A stretch of DNA of 12,235 bases from Actinomycetota bacterium (GTDB lineage: Bacteria > Actinomycetota > Thermoleophilia > UBA2241), in contig PKYM01000208.1 of NCBI GenBank assembly GCA_003132645.1, positions 1 to 12,235 on the forward strand, read 5' to 3'. This document shows, piece after piece, positions 1 to 8,794 of the stretch. Made by a program: the position numbers and the translations under genes. How positions within the stretch are numbered: position 1 is the first letter of the stretch; each line of letters opens with the position of its first letter. Below the pieces are notes generated by a model. It was not told the origin of the DNA, did not search any database, and worked only from the letters and a program-made list of their open reading frames with translations.

Positions 1-699
<699 letters not shown>

Positions 700-720
700 G
701 GCTCCACTACCGGTAGGCGC

Positions 721-753
721 GGCAGGGGGGGCTTTCAAGGCGCCCTCCCTGCC
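721..753 (+). terminator. GC-rich hairpin after ahcY, candidate terminator
   Basis: A 12-bp stem (721-732 pairing with 742-753, one G-U wobble) with a 9-base loop starts 21 bases after the ahcY stop. No T-run follows, so it is not a textbook intrinsic terminator. It may be a U-less terminator, a 3' stabiliser, or an attenuator ahead of mtnA. The pairing is seen directly; the role is inferred. Confidence 0.5.
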
Positions 754-797
754 GTCGCCTCCAGCGCCGGCGACCTGGGTCACGCGCCGGCCAGCGC

Positions 798-802
798 AAG
801 GA
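798..802 (+). promoter_or_regulatory. Ribosome binding site for the TTG start of mtnA
   Basis: AAGGA lies 8 bases upstream of TTG at 811. This supports the TTG as the true start, as no ATG lies nearby in frame. A 7-bp stem (766-772 with 785-791) sits just upstream and could influence access to the site. Confidence 0.6.
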
Positions 803-810
803 CGGGTCCG

Positions 811-1898
<1,088 letters not shown>

Positions 1899-1899
<1 letters not shown>

Positions 1900-3092
1900 T
1901 GGCCGCCTCCGGCGGGGCGCCCAAGGCGCACATCATGGCGGCGGGGATGGGCACTCGCTTGGCGCCGCTCACCGACCGCACCGCCAAACCCATGGCGCCG
2001 ATCGTCAATCGTCCGGTGATGGAGCACATCCTGCGGCTGCTGGCGCGCCACGGCGTGACCGAGGTCTGCATCAACCTGCACCACTACGCCGACGACATCC
2101 GGGGCTACTTCGGCGACGGCCGGGCCTTCGGCCTGAACGCCCACTACAGCTTCGAGGAGAAGCTGCTGGGCACCGCCGGGGGCACCGGCGGGTTTCGTGA
2201 GCTGCTCGGCGACGACACCTTCCTGGTGGTGAGCGGCGACGCCCTGACCGACGTCGACATCTCGTCGTTCGTGGCCGCCCACCGCGCGCACGGCGGCATC
2301 GCCACCATCGCCGTCAAAGAGGTCGATGACCCCTCGCATTACGGCGTCGTGGTCCACGACGCCGATGGGCGCGTCACCGGGTTCCAAGAAAAGCCGGCCG
2401 CCGCCGACGCCCTGTCGCGGTTGTGCAACTGCGGCATCTACGCCTTCGAGCCGGCGATCTTCGACCTCATTCCACCGGGCGCCTTCTGCGATTACGCCAA
2501 AGACATCTTTCCGCGGCTGCTGGCCGACGACGAGCCGTTCCACGTGTGGCGGCTCGAAACCTACTGGAACGATGTCGGCAGTCTCCGCGAGTACCGGCGC
2601 GGCAACTTCGACGCCTTGCGGGGCAGGGTGGCGGTGTCGATGCCCGGTCGTGAGCTGCGCCTCGGGGTGTGGGTCGGCGACGACACCGAGGTGGCCGACG
2701 ACGTCGAGATCGTACCGCCCGTGCTGATCGGCGACGGTTGCCGGGTGGCCGCGCAGGCCAAGCTGATCGGACCGCTCGTCATCGGCGACGGCTGCACCAT
2801 CGGCCACGGCGCCGTCCTCGAAGGCGTGATCCACTGGAACGGTACCGCCACGGGGCACCGTGCGGCGCTGGCCGGCGGCATCGTCGGCCGCGCGGTGCGC
2901 ATCGGCGACGATGCGGTTGTCCACCGCGGCGCGGTCATCGGCGACGGCTGCGTGGTCTGCGACGGCGCGGTGGTCAAGGCCGACGCCCGGCTCGGCCCGC
3001 AGACCGCGGTCGACGCTGTGCCGGCCGCGCCCGAACCGGCCGCGCCCGGCACGGCCGCGTCCGAACCGGCCGCGCCCAAAGCCCCCGCGTGA
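1899..3092 (+). CDS. Sugar-phosphate nucleotidyltransferase (NDP-sugar synthase) with hexapeptide-repeat domain
   Basis: This 397-residue enzyme should couple a nucleoside triphosphate and a sugar-1-phosphate into an NDP-sugar. The catalytic domain (about 10-240) has the signature AAGMGTRLAPLTDRTAKP (14-31), the metal-binding SGDALTD (112-118, Asp114), NCGIY (177-181) and YWNDVG (222-227, second metal aspartate Asp225). Residues about 255-370 form repeated hexapeptides (VIGDGCTIGHGAV type), a left-handed beta-helix. The arrangement resembles mannose-1-phosphate guanylyltransferases and archaeal-type bifunctional enzymes; base and sugar specificity cannot be read here. The last ~24 residues are a Pro/Ala/Glu tail encoded by a 30-base repeat. 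The ATG at 1899 overlaps the mtnA stop (TGATG), so translation is probably coupled. Its link to neighbours is positional; it probably feeds envelope polysaccharide or glycosylation. Confidence 0.9.
3031..3077 (+). repeat. 30-base-period direct repeat in the tail of the nucleotidyltransferase gene
   Basis: A 17-base sequence (CCGAACCGGCCGCGCCC) occurs at 3031-3047 and again, identical, at 3061-3077, exactly 30 bases apart, so the reading frame is kept. It encodes the EPAAP modules of the Pro/Ala-rich C-terminus. It is a small in-frame duplication in a disordered tail. Confidence 0.8.
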
Positions 3093-3844
3093 TCTCGATC
3101 GGCCGGCTGGCCGACGGGGCCGTCGACCTCTTCCTGCCCAAGCGCTGCGTCCAATGCGGGCGCGCAGGCGCGTGGTTGTGCGAGGTCTGCGCGCCTGCGC
3201 TCGTGCCGTTGCCGGCGACCGTCTGCGGCCATTGCGGGGCGCCGCTTTCGCGCTCGCTCTCCGAGTGCCGCGAGTGCCGCGGTCGCCGGCTCGCCTTCGC
3301 CTCGGCACGGGCCGCCTTCCTTTACGAGGGACCGGCGCGCCGCCTGGTGACGTCCTGCAAGTTCCGCGCGCTGCGTTCGCTCACGGCCGAGATGGCCGTC
3401 CTCGCCGGGGGCTCGTTCGAACGTGCCGTCGCGGCGCTCGGCGGCCCTGCCGCGGTCGATCTTGTGACCTGCGTGCCGGTCCATCGCGACCGCGATCTCG
3501 AGCGTGGCTTCGATCAGGCGGCGCTGCTGGGCCGGCGCCTGGCCGCGGCCGCCGACCTGCCTTTCGCCCCGCTGCTCGTGCGCACGCGCCGCGGTCGACG
3601 ACAGAGCGGGCTCGGCGCCGCCGAGCGTGCCGCGAACGTGCGCTCGGCGTTCACGGTCGACGACACAGCGGCCGATAAAGTGGGTACAGTGAGTACCGTG
3701 TTGGTTGTTGATGATGTCTATACGACGGGTGAGACACTCCATGCGTGTTCAGCCGTTCTGAGACACGCGGGCTGCGAGCCGCATGCGTTTACGTTTGCGC
3801 GCGCCGCCCGCGCTTTTCATCTGCCGATCGCTTCGGATAGGTAG
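3089..3844 (+). CDS. comF: ComF family phosphoribosyltransferase-like protein
   Basis: The 251-residue protein carries two Cys-x-x-Cys pairs per zinc finger at the N-terminus (Cys20/23 with 31/34; Cys46/49 with 60/63). A type I phosphoribosyltransferase fold follows: RGFDQAALL (139-147), QSGLGAAERAANVRSAF (172-188) and the PRPP loop VLVVDDVYTTGET (204-216). ComF supports uptake or processing of single-stranded DNA in competent bacteria; in non-competent ones its role is less clear, and no other competence genes are visible. The GTG start at 3089 overlaps the preceding stop as GTGA, suggesting coupled translation. No separate ribosome site was needed to place it. The DNA coding for the PRPP loop is about half G+C, well below its surroundings. 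Confidence 0.93.
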   Translation: MISIGRLADGAVDLFLPKRCVQCGRAGAWLCEVCAPALVPLPATVCGHCGAPLSRSLSECRECRGRRLAFASARAAFLYEGPARRLVTSCKFRALRSLTAEMAVLAGGSFERAVAALGGPAAVDLVTCVPVHRDRDLERGFDQAALLGRRLAAAADLPFAPLLVRTRRGRRQSGLGAAERAANVRSAFTVDDTAADKVGTVSTVLVVDDVYTTGETLHACSAVLRHAGCEPHAFTFARAARAFHLPIASDR

Positions 3845-3845
3845 T

Positions 3846-3852
3846 AAAGGAG
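3846..3852 (+). promoter_or_regulatory. Strong ribosome binding site of hpf
   Basis: AAAGGAG lies 8 bases before the ATG at 3861 and follows the comF stop immediately. It is the strongest Shine-Dalgarno match in the window and fixes the hpf start against in-frame upstream ATG codons inside comF. Confidence 0.85.
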
Positions 3853-3860
3853 CCGCCTCG

Positions 3861-4514
3861 ATGAAGATCCAGGTCAAGGGCCGCCACGTGATCGTCACCG
3901 ACCCGTTGAGGGAGTACGCCGAGGAGAAGCTGACAAGGCTGCATCGCCTCATGAGCAAACGCCACATCGACGACGTCACGCTGGTCGAGCTCGAGCTCAT
4001 CGTGGAGAGGAGTCACCCCAGTGGCGAGTCGCAGATCGCTGAGGCGACGATCTTCACGCGCGGGCCGGTGCTGCGTGCCAGGGAGTCGTCGCCCGACATG
4101 TATGCCTCGATCGACCTCGTCTACGAGAAGCTGCAACGCCAGGTCAAGAAATACCACGACAAGATGCAGCACAAAGCCCTGCGCCACCACGCGCCCAAAC
4201 CGATGTCGGCCGCGGCGACTCCCGACGATGCGATCGCCGACGAGGCGGCGGCCCTGGCGAGCGGCCAAGTGCCCCAGTCGGTCGCCGTGACCAGCGAGCT
4301 CGGGGCCGACGGCGGCAACCACCACGAGGAGTCGCGCGTCGTCAAAAGCAAGCAGTTCGCGCTGAAGCCGATGTCGATCGACGAAGCGACCCTGCAACTC
4401 GATCTGATCGGGCACAGCTTCTTCGTCTTCACGAACGCCGAGACCAACGACACCAACGTCGTCTACCGGCGCCGCGACGGCGACTTCGGCCTGATCGAAC
4501 CCGTGCGCAGCTAG
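3861..4514 (+). CDS. hpf: Ribosome hibernation promoting factor, long form
   Basis: At 217 residues this is a long HPF. The N-terminal S30AE domain (1 to about 105) binds the 30S decoding region. A linker rich in Ala, Asp and Glu (about 115-160) leads to the C-terminal dimerisation domain (about 162-215: [45 protein letters not shown]). Long HPFs join two 70S ribosomes into inactive 100S dimers in stationary phase or stress. The start follows AAAGGAG. The gene lies 16 bases after comF and before secA, the order common in Gram-positive bacteria. A very strong hairpin begins 3 bases after its stop, so its transcript probably ends there or is stabilised there. Confidence 0.96.
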   Translation: MKIQVKGRHVIVTDPLREYAEEKLTRLHRLMSKRHIDDVTLVELELIVERSHPSGESQIAEATIFTRGPVLRARESSPDMYASIDLVYEKLQRQVKKYHDKMQHKALRHHAPKPMSAAATPDDAIADEAAALASGQVPQSVAVTSELGADGGNHHEESRVVKSKQFALKPMSIDEATLQLDLIGHSFFVFTNAETNDTNVVYRRRDGDFGLIEPVRS

Positions 4515-4517
4515 TCC

Positions 4518-4559
4518 GGGCGCGGCTCTTGGCGGACACGTCCGCCAAGAGCCGCGCCC
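4518..4559 (+). terminator. Perfect 20-bp inverted repeat between hpf and secA
   Basis: The arms GGGCGCGGCTCTTGGCGGAC (4518-4537) and its exact complement (4540-4559) leave only AC between them; in RNA the last pair would open to a CACG tetraloop on a 19-bp stem. It starts 3 bases after the hpf stop codon. There is no following T-run, so it may be a U-less terminator, a 3'-end stabiliser, or part of the secA leader if transcription runs through. Confidence 0.65.
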
Positions 4560-4608
4560 AGGGCGTGCCGAGGATCTACCGAGCCTCACCATGCGCGCCC
4601 GGATGGGG

Positions 4609-4614
4609 TAGTCT
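4609..4614 (+). promoter_or_regulatory. Possible -10 element upstream of secA
   Basis: TAGTCT follows GGGG, 46 bases before the secA ATG and after the hpf hairpin. The prfB promoter-like site has a similar GGGGTA..CT context. No clear -35 box was found at the usual distance, so support is weak. Confidence 0.3.
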
Positions 4615-4660
4615 GGAGCGTAGGACTTTCCAGCAACGACAAGGACTTCAAGGACACATC

Positions 4661-7318
4661 ATGGCCAATTTCGTCGAACGAGTGCTGCGCGCGGGCGAGG
4701 GCAAGCGCATGAAGCTGCTCGAAAAGCAGGTGGTCGAGATCACCGCGCTCGAGCCCGAGATCGCCGTGTTGAGCGACGAAGAGCTGCGGGGCAAGACGAT
4801 CGAGTTCCGCCGTCGGCTGGCCGACGGCGAGACGCTCGACGAACTGCTCTACGAAGCGTTCGCAGTCGTGCGCGAAGCCTCCAAGCGGGTGCTCGGGCTG
4901 CGGCCCTTCGACGTGCAGCTCATGGGCGGCATCGTGCTGCACGACGGCGACATCGCCGAGATGAAGACAGGCGAGGGCAAGACCCTCGTGGCCGTCCTGC
5001 CGATGTACCTGAACGCGCTCGCCGGCAGGGGCGCCCACCTCGTCACGGTCAACGACTACCTGGCCCGCCGCGACGCCGACTGGATGGGCGGCATCTACCG
5101 CTTCCTGGGGCTCGAGGTCGGCGTCGTCCAGGCCAACATGCAGCCCGACGAGCGTCGCGTCGCCTACAACGCCGACATCACCTTCGGCACCAACAGCGAG
5201 TTCGGCTTCGACTACCTTCGCGACAACATGTCGATGCGTCTCGCCGAATGCGTGCAGCGCGGCCACTTCTACTGCATCGTCGACGAGGTCGACTCCATCC
5301 TGATCGACGAAGCGCGCACGCCGCTCATCATCTCGGGCGCGCCCGAGACGGCCGCCAACACCTACCGGGATTTCGCCCGGATCGTGCCCCGCCTCAAGCC
5401 GGGCGAGGACTACGAGATCGACGAGAAGCAGCGCACCGTGGCGGTCACGGAGTCGGGCGTCGCCAAGGTCGAAAAGGCGCTCAACATCGACAACCTCTAC
5501 AAGGACGTCAACGGCGGCCTCGTCAACCATCTCGGACAGGCTTTGCGCGCCCAGTCGCTCTACCACAACGATGTCGAGTACGTCGTCAAAGACGGCGAAG
5601 TGCTGATCGTCGACGAGTTCACCGGCCGCGTCCTCGACGGGCGCCGCTACTCTGAGGGACTGCACCAGGCGATCGAGGCCAAGGAGCACGTCCCGATCCG
5701 CGAAGAAAACCAGACGCTCGCGACGATCACGCTGCAGAACTACTTTCGGCTGTACGAGAAGCTGGCCGGCATGACCGGCACGGCCAAGACCGAAGAGGAC
5801 GAGTTTCGCACCATCTACGCCCTCGACGTCGTGCAGATCCCGACCAACGTGCCGATGGTCCGCCTCGACGAGAACGACTTCATCTTCACGACCCGCAAGG
5901 ACAAGTATGCCGCCGTGGTGAACGACATCGTCGAGCGCTACGAGAAGGGCCAGCCGGTGCTGGTCGGCACCGTGTCGGTCGAGGTGAGCGAGCTGCTCTC
6001 GACCCTGCTCGAGCGGCACGGCGTGCCGCACAACGTGCTGAACGCCAAGCAGCACGAGCGCGAGGCCGAAATCATCAAGGGCGCCGGCGAAAAGCAGGCC
6101 GTGACGATTGCCACCAACATGGCCGGCCGCGGCGTCGACATCAAGCTCGCCGAGGGCGTGCCCGACCTGGGCGGCCTCTATGTGCTCGGCACCGAACGCC
6201 ACGAGAGCCGGCGCATCGACAACCAGCTGCGCGGTCGTTCGGGGCGCCAGGGCGACAAGGGCGAGAGCCGCTTCTACCTGTCGGCCGAAGACGACCTGAT
6301 CCGGCTGTTCGCCGGCGATCGCATGTACCGCGTGCTCAACCGGCTCGGCCCGGGCGAGGGCGAGGCGCTCGAGCATCGCATGCTTTCGGGCGTCGTCGAA
6401 CGCGCCCAGAAGAAGGTCGAGGAGCTCAACTTCATGCGCCGCAAGAACGTGCTGCAATACGACGAGGTCATGAACGAGCAGCGGCGCGTGATCTACGAGC
6501 AGCGCCGCCGCATCCTCGAAGGCGAGGAATTCGGCGACCAGGTCCGCGAGATGATCCAGCAGGTCATCGAGGGCACGGTCACCACGGCCCTGGCCAACAC
6601 GCAGTACGCCGAGGATTGGGACGTCGAAGCGTTGCTCGTCGCCCTGCGCGCGATCTACGACCCGTCGCTGACCAAGGTCGATGTCGAGGGTGTGTCCGAC
6701 GCCGATGAGGCGGCCGAGCTCGCGGTCGACGACGCCCTGGCCCAATACGAGGAGCGCGAGAAGCTGATCGGCGAGGAGCAGATGCGGGCCGTCGAGCGGG
6801 CCGTCATGCTGTCCATCGTCGATGTGCGCTGGAAGGACCACCTGCTCGACATGGACTACATGCAGGAGGGCATCCATCTGCGCGCCCTGGGCCAGCGCGA
6901 CCCGCTCTCCGAGTACAAGACCGAGGGCTACACCCTGTTCGAGGACATGCTCGACGGCGTGCGCCAGAGCGTGGTCATGACCGCCATGAAGAACTCACCC
7001 GAAGACCTCGCCTACTTCGCCGCGATGACCTTCGATCAGCCGATGCTGCAGATGAACTACACGAGCGGCGACGACCTCGCCTATCAGACCTCGTTCGCGG
7101 GCGCGGCGGTGGCGGCCGGCGCCACCACGTCGACCGGCGGCGACTCGGGCTACAGCGCGCCGGCGGCTGCTCAGGGCGCGCCCGCCATGGCGGCCCAGCA
7201 GCAGATGCCTCAGGCTCCGGTCGCCGTGCAGCAGCGCCACGTCGAGCAGAAGGTGGGCCGCAACGATCCCTGCTGGTGCGGCTCGGGGAAGAAGTTCAAG
7301 AAGTGTCATGGAGCATAG
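4661..7318 (+). CDS. secA: Preprotein translocase ATPase SecA
   Basis: SecA is the ATPase that drives unfolded preproteins through the SecYEG channel. This copy has 885 residues. Visible parts are the N-terminal helix ([18 protein letters not shown]), [26 protein letters not shown] with Walker A at 101-108, [14 protein letters not shown], the Walker [15 protein letters not shown] (208-221), the preprotein cross-linking region, [12 protein letters not shown] and the [11 protein letters not shown] arginine-finger motif of nucleotide-binding fold 2. A Gln/Ala/Pro-rich linker leads to a C-terminal SEC-C zinc motif, CxC-x8-CH (Cys871, Cys873, Cys882, His883), which binds SecB or ribosomes in other bacteria. 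The start at 4661 follows AAGGA at 4650-4654 with a 6-base spacer. The frame is open back to 4529, but that would cross the hairpin and adds 44 residues unlike SecA. Only one secA is visible. Confidence 0.98.
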   Translation: MANFVERVLRAGEGKRMKLLEKQVVEITALEPEIAVLSDEELRGKTIEFRRRLADGETLDELLYEAFAVVREASKRVLGLRPFDVQLMGGIVLHDGDIAEMKTGEGKTLVAVLPMYLNALAGRGAHLVTVNDYLARRDADWMGGIYRFLGLEVGVVQANMQPDERRVAYNADITFGTNSEFGFDYLRDNMSMRLAECVQRGHFYCIVDEVDSILIDEARTPLIISGAPETAANTYRDFARIVPRLKPGEDYEIDEKQRTVAVTESGVAKVEKALNIDNLYKDVNGGLVNHLGQALRAQSLYHNDVEYVVKDGEVLIVDEFTGRVLDGRRYSEGLHQAIEAKEHVPIREENQTLATITLQNYFRLYEKLAGMTGTAKTEEDEFRTIYALDVVQIPTNVPMVRLDENDFIFTTRKDKYAAVVNDIVERYEKGQPVLVGTVSVEVSELLSTLLERHGVPHNVLNAKQHEREAEIIKGAGEKQAVTIATNMAGRGVDIKLAEGVPDLGGLYVLGTERHESRRIDNQLRGRSGRQGDKGESRFYLSAEDDLIRLFAGDRMYRVLNRLGPGEGEALEHRMLSGVVERAQKKVEELNFMRRKNVLQYDEVMNEQRRVIYEQRRRILEGEEFGDQVREMIQQVIEGTVTTALANTQYAEDWDVEALLVALRAIYDPSLTKVDVEGVSDADEAAELAVDDALAQYEEREKLIGEEQMRAVERAVMLSIVDVRWKDHLLDMDYMQEGIHLRALGQRDPLSEYKTEGYTLFEDMLDGVRQSVVMTAMKNSPEDLAYFAAMTFDQPMLQMNYTSGDDLAYQTSFAGAAVAAGATTSTGGDSGYSAPAAAQGAPAMAAQQQMPQAPVAVQQRHVEQKVGRNDPCWCGSGKKFKKCHGA

Positions 7319-7354
7319 ACAACGGGTGAGCTGCGCTCGCTTGACGGCCTGCGC

Positions 7355-7483
7355 TTAGCGCGCCCCGAACCCGCCTTTGCCCATGAGGTCGGCGAGCCGT
7401 CCGGCGGCCTCTTCGAGCATGGCCGCGAAGGCCGCCTCGCCGCCGAGCAGGTCGGCACACTTGTGAAGAGAGGGGAATCGCAC
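7355..7483 (-). CDS. Possible 42-residue small protein or gene remnant, antisense in the secA-prfB gap
   Basis: I do not recognise this product. Reading leftwards from GTG at 7483, 42 codons encode MRFPSLHKCADLLGG... ending ...LMGKGGFGAR and TAA. The codons show a coding-like pattern: mostly G first, nearly always G or C third, and a predicted amphipathic Ala/Leu/Glu helix in the middle. Upstream in the same frame the pattern is lost and turns Arg/Pro-rich. No convincing ribosome binding site precedes the GTG. It may be a small protein, the decayed 3' end of a lost gene, or chance in GC-rich DNA. Confidence 0.28.
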   Translation of the reverse strand: MRFPSLHKCADLLGGEAAFAAMLEEAAGRLADLMGKGGFGAR

Positions 7484-7547
7484 TTCGTTGGCACTTCTTC
7501 GGCAGCGTTCGGGGCGACGCGGCCGCCCGGAACGTCCGTGGTGGAGA

Positions 7548-7573
7548 CTCGGCGAGTGGGCTCGGCGAGTGGG
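7548..7573 (+). repeat. Two exact tandem copies of a 13-base sequence before prfB
   Basis: CTCGGCGAGTGGG occurs at 7548-7560 and immediately again at 7561-7573, ending 2 bases before the TATACT element. It lies where a -35 box or an operator would be, so it could bind a regulator or simply be a small duplication. Confidence 0.6.
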
Positions 7574-7574
7574 G

Positions 7575-7580
7575 TATACT
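7575..7580 (+). promoter_or_regulatory. Putative -10 box of prfB, giving a leaderless or nearly leaderless transcript
   Basis: TATACT matches five of six bases of the TATAAT consensus in otherwise GC-rich DNA. It ends 9 bases before the prfB ATG (7590), so transcription would begin within about 0-3 bases of the start codon. No clear Shine-Dalgarno site precedes that ATG, which fits leaderless initiation. No good -35 box is visible. Confidence 0.42.
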
Positions 7581-7589
7581 TCGCTGGTC

Positions 7590-8748
7590 ATGATCGTCCC
7601 CGAAGCCATCGAACAACTCGACTCGCTCCGCGAGCGGCTGCACGGCGCCTCAGAGCGCCTGAGCTGGCTGCGGAGCTATCTTTGACCCCCCTCGCCTGAA
7701 CGACCAGATCGCCGCGCTCGAAGAGCGCCTGCGGGCGACCGACTTCTGGGACGATGCCGAAGCCGCCCAGATCAGCTCCTCCGAGTACAGCCGGCTCAAG
7801 CGCCGCCTGGGCGACTTCACCGACCTCGAAGCGCGCTTTGGCGACCTCGAAACGACCGAAGAGCTCGCTCGCGAGGAGCTCGCCGGTAACGAGGTCGACG
7901 AGGATCTCTTCGCCGAGCTCAACCGCGGCCTCGAAGCCCTCGAACACGAGCTCGAGCGCGGCGAGGAACTGCGCTTCTTCAGTGGCCGCTACGATGAAGG
8001 TGGCGCTATCGTCACCATCCACCCCGGCGCCGGCGGCACCGAATCGCAGGACTGGTCCCAGATGCTGATGCGCATGTACCTGCGCTGGTTCGAAAGCCGC
8101 GGCTTCAAGGTCGAGGTCAACGACGTGCAGGAAGGCGGCGAGGCCGGCATCACGAGCGCCACGATCAGCGTCGAGGGCGAGAACGCCTACGGTCTGCTGG
8201 CCTCCGAGAAGGGCGTCCACCGGCTCGTCCGGCTGAGCCCCTTCGATTCGGCCAACCGGCGCCACACGAGCTTCGCCGCCGTCGAGGTGAGCCCGCTCGT
8301 CAGCGACGACGTCGAAGTCGACATCGCCGAAGACGACCTGCGCATCGACACCTACCGCTCGAGCGGCGCCGGCGGCCAGCACGTCAACAAGACGAGCTCA
8401 GCGGTGCGCATCACCCACCTGCCCACCAACATCGTGGTCCAGTGCCAGAACGAGCGTTCGCAGATCTCCAACCGCGCCACCGCGATGCGGATGCTCAAAT
8501 CGCGCCTGATCGAACTCGAAGAGCGCAAGCGCGCCGCGGAGCTCGCCCGCGAGCGCGGCCAGCAGCTCGACGTCAACTTCGGCTCTCAGATCCGCAACTA
8601 CGTGCTGCACCCTTACCAGATGGTCAAGGACCTGCGCACCGACCACGAGACCGGCAACTCCCAGGCGGTGCTCGACGGCGCCCTCGACCAGTTCGTGCAC
8701 GCCTACCTGCTGTGGCGCGCCGGCTCGGGGCAGCGCGCCGGCCGATGA
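7590..8748 (+). CDS. prfB: Peptide chain release factor 2, made by programmed +1 frameshift (join 7590-7682, 7684-8748)
   Basis: RF2 ends translation at UGA and UAA. The first 31 codons end ...LRSYL at CTT-TGA; skipping one base continues in the +1 frame as DPPRLNDQIAALEERL..., giving 385 residues. Marks in the main frame are HPGAGGTESQDW, the RF2-specific stop-recognition tripeptide SPF (about 216-218, in RLSPFDSANRRHTSF), and the peptidyl-hydrolysis loop SGAGGQHVNKTSSAVR with GGQ at about 261-263, whose Gln is usually methylated by PrmC. Expression is self-regulated: low RF2 lets ribosomes pause at the internal UGA and shift. The ATG at 7590 gives the usual ~25-30-residue leader. The gene's own end is also UGA, and the start of a 23-base repeat relay to the next gene overlaps it. 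Many high-GC actinomycetes have lost the frameshift; it is kept here. Confidence 0.95.
7671..7686 (+). promoter_or_regulatory. Programmed +1 frameshift signal in prfB
   Basis: CGGAGCTATCTTTGAC keeps the known elements: a Shine-Dalgarno-like GGAG (7672-7675) just upstream, the slippery CTT (7680-7682), the UGA (7683-7685) and a following C that weakens termination. The classical site reads AGGGGGTATCTTTGAC, so the spacing of the SD-like part, TAT, CTT and TGAC is the same. The SD-like part is weaker here (GGAGC in place of GGGGG). Confidence 0.93.
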
Positions 8749-8771
8749 GCGCCGCCGACGCCGGCCGATGA
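8745..8771 (+). CDS. Mini-ORF 1 of the prfB-acetyltransferase relay (MSAADAGR)
   Basis: An 8-codon frame begins at an ATG overlapping the prfB stop (ATGA) and ends in UGA overlapping the next ATG. Its peptide MSAADAGR resembles that of mini-ORF 2 (MSAPTAGG) because both arise from the same repeat. Its likely role, if any, is to pass ribosomes on by termination and reinitiation, not to make a working peptide. Translation is unproven. Confidence 0.28.
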   Translation: MSAADAGR

Positions 8772-8794
8772 GCGCTCCGACCGCCGGCGGATGA
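8768..8794 (+). CDS. Mini-ORF 2 of the prfB-acetyltransferase relay (MSAPTAGG)
   Basis: This second 8-codon frame starts in the ATGA that ends mini-ORF 1 and stops in the ATGA that starts the acetyltransferase. The exact spacing means a ribosome ending any frame is placed on the next start. No Shine-Dalgarno sequence is present inside the repeats, so reinitiation would depend on ribosomes already on the message. Confidence 0.28.
   Translation: MSAPTAGG

Larger units (their letters stand above)
8737..8794 (+). repeat. 23-base tandem repeat carrying ATGA at each junction between prfB and the acetyltransferase
   Basis: GCCGGCCGATGAGCGC is found at 8737-8752 and again at 8760-8775, followed by a degenerate third copy (GCCGGCGGATGA) ending at 8794. 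The ATGs fall at 8745, 8768 and 8791, exactly 23 bases apart. The units 8745-8767 and 8768-8790 agree at 17 of 23 positions. The last unit supplies the start of the acetyltransferase gene. Confidence 0.85.

Noticed and set aside
700..810. A SAM- or adenosylhomocysteine-type riboswitch before mtnA
   Set aside because: Only two simple GC hairpins are visible; I could not find the conserved cores of those riboswitch classes.
4529..4660. Upstream extension of SecA by 44 residues
   Set aside because: It would run through the perfect hairpin and gives sequence unlike any SecA N-terminus; ATG at 4661 has AAGGA at the right distance and the normal first helix.
4586..6877. A 763-codon open frame on the minus strand across secA
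   Set aside because: It mirrors secA and has no recognisable domain; secA is unmistakable with all motifs. Long antisense frames are expected where third positions are nearly all G or C.
7680..7686. prfB as a pseudogene or a sequencing error because of the in-frame TGA
   Set aside because: The site has the full CTT-TGA-C context and SD-like element, at the position known for RF2 programmed frameshifting.
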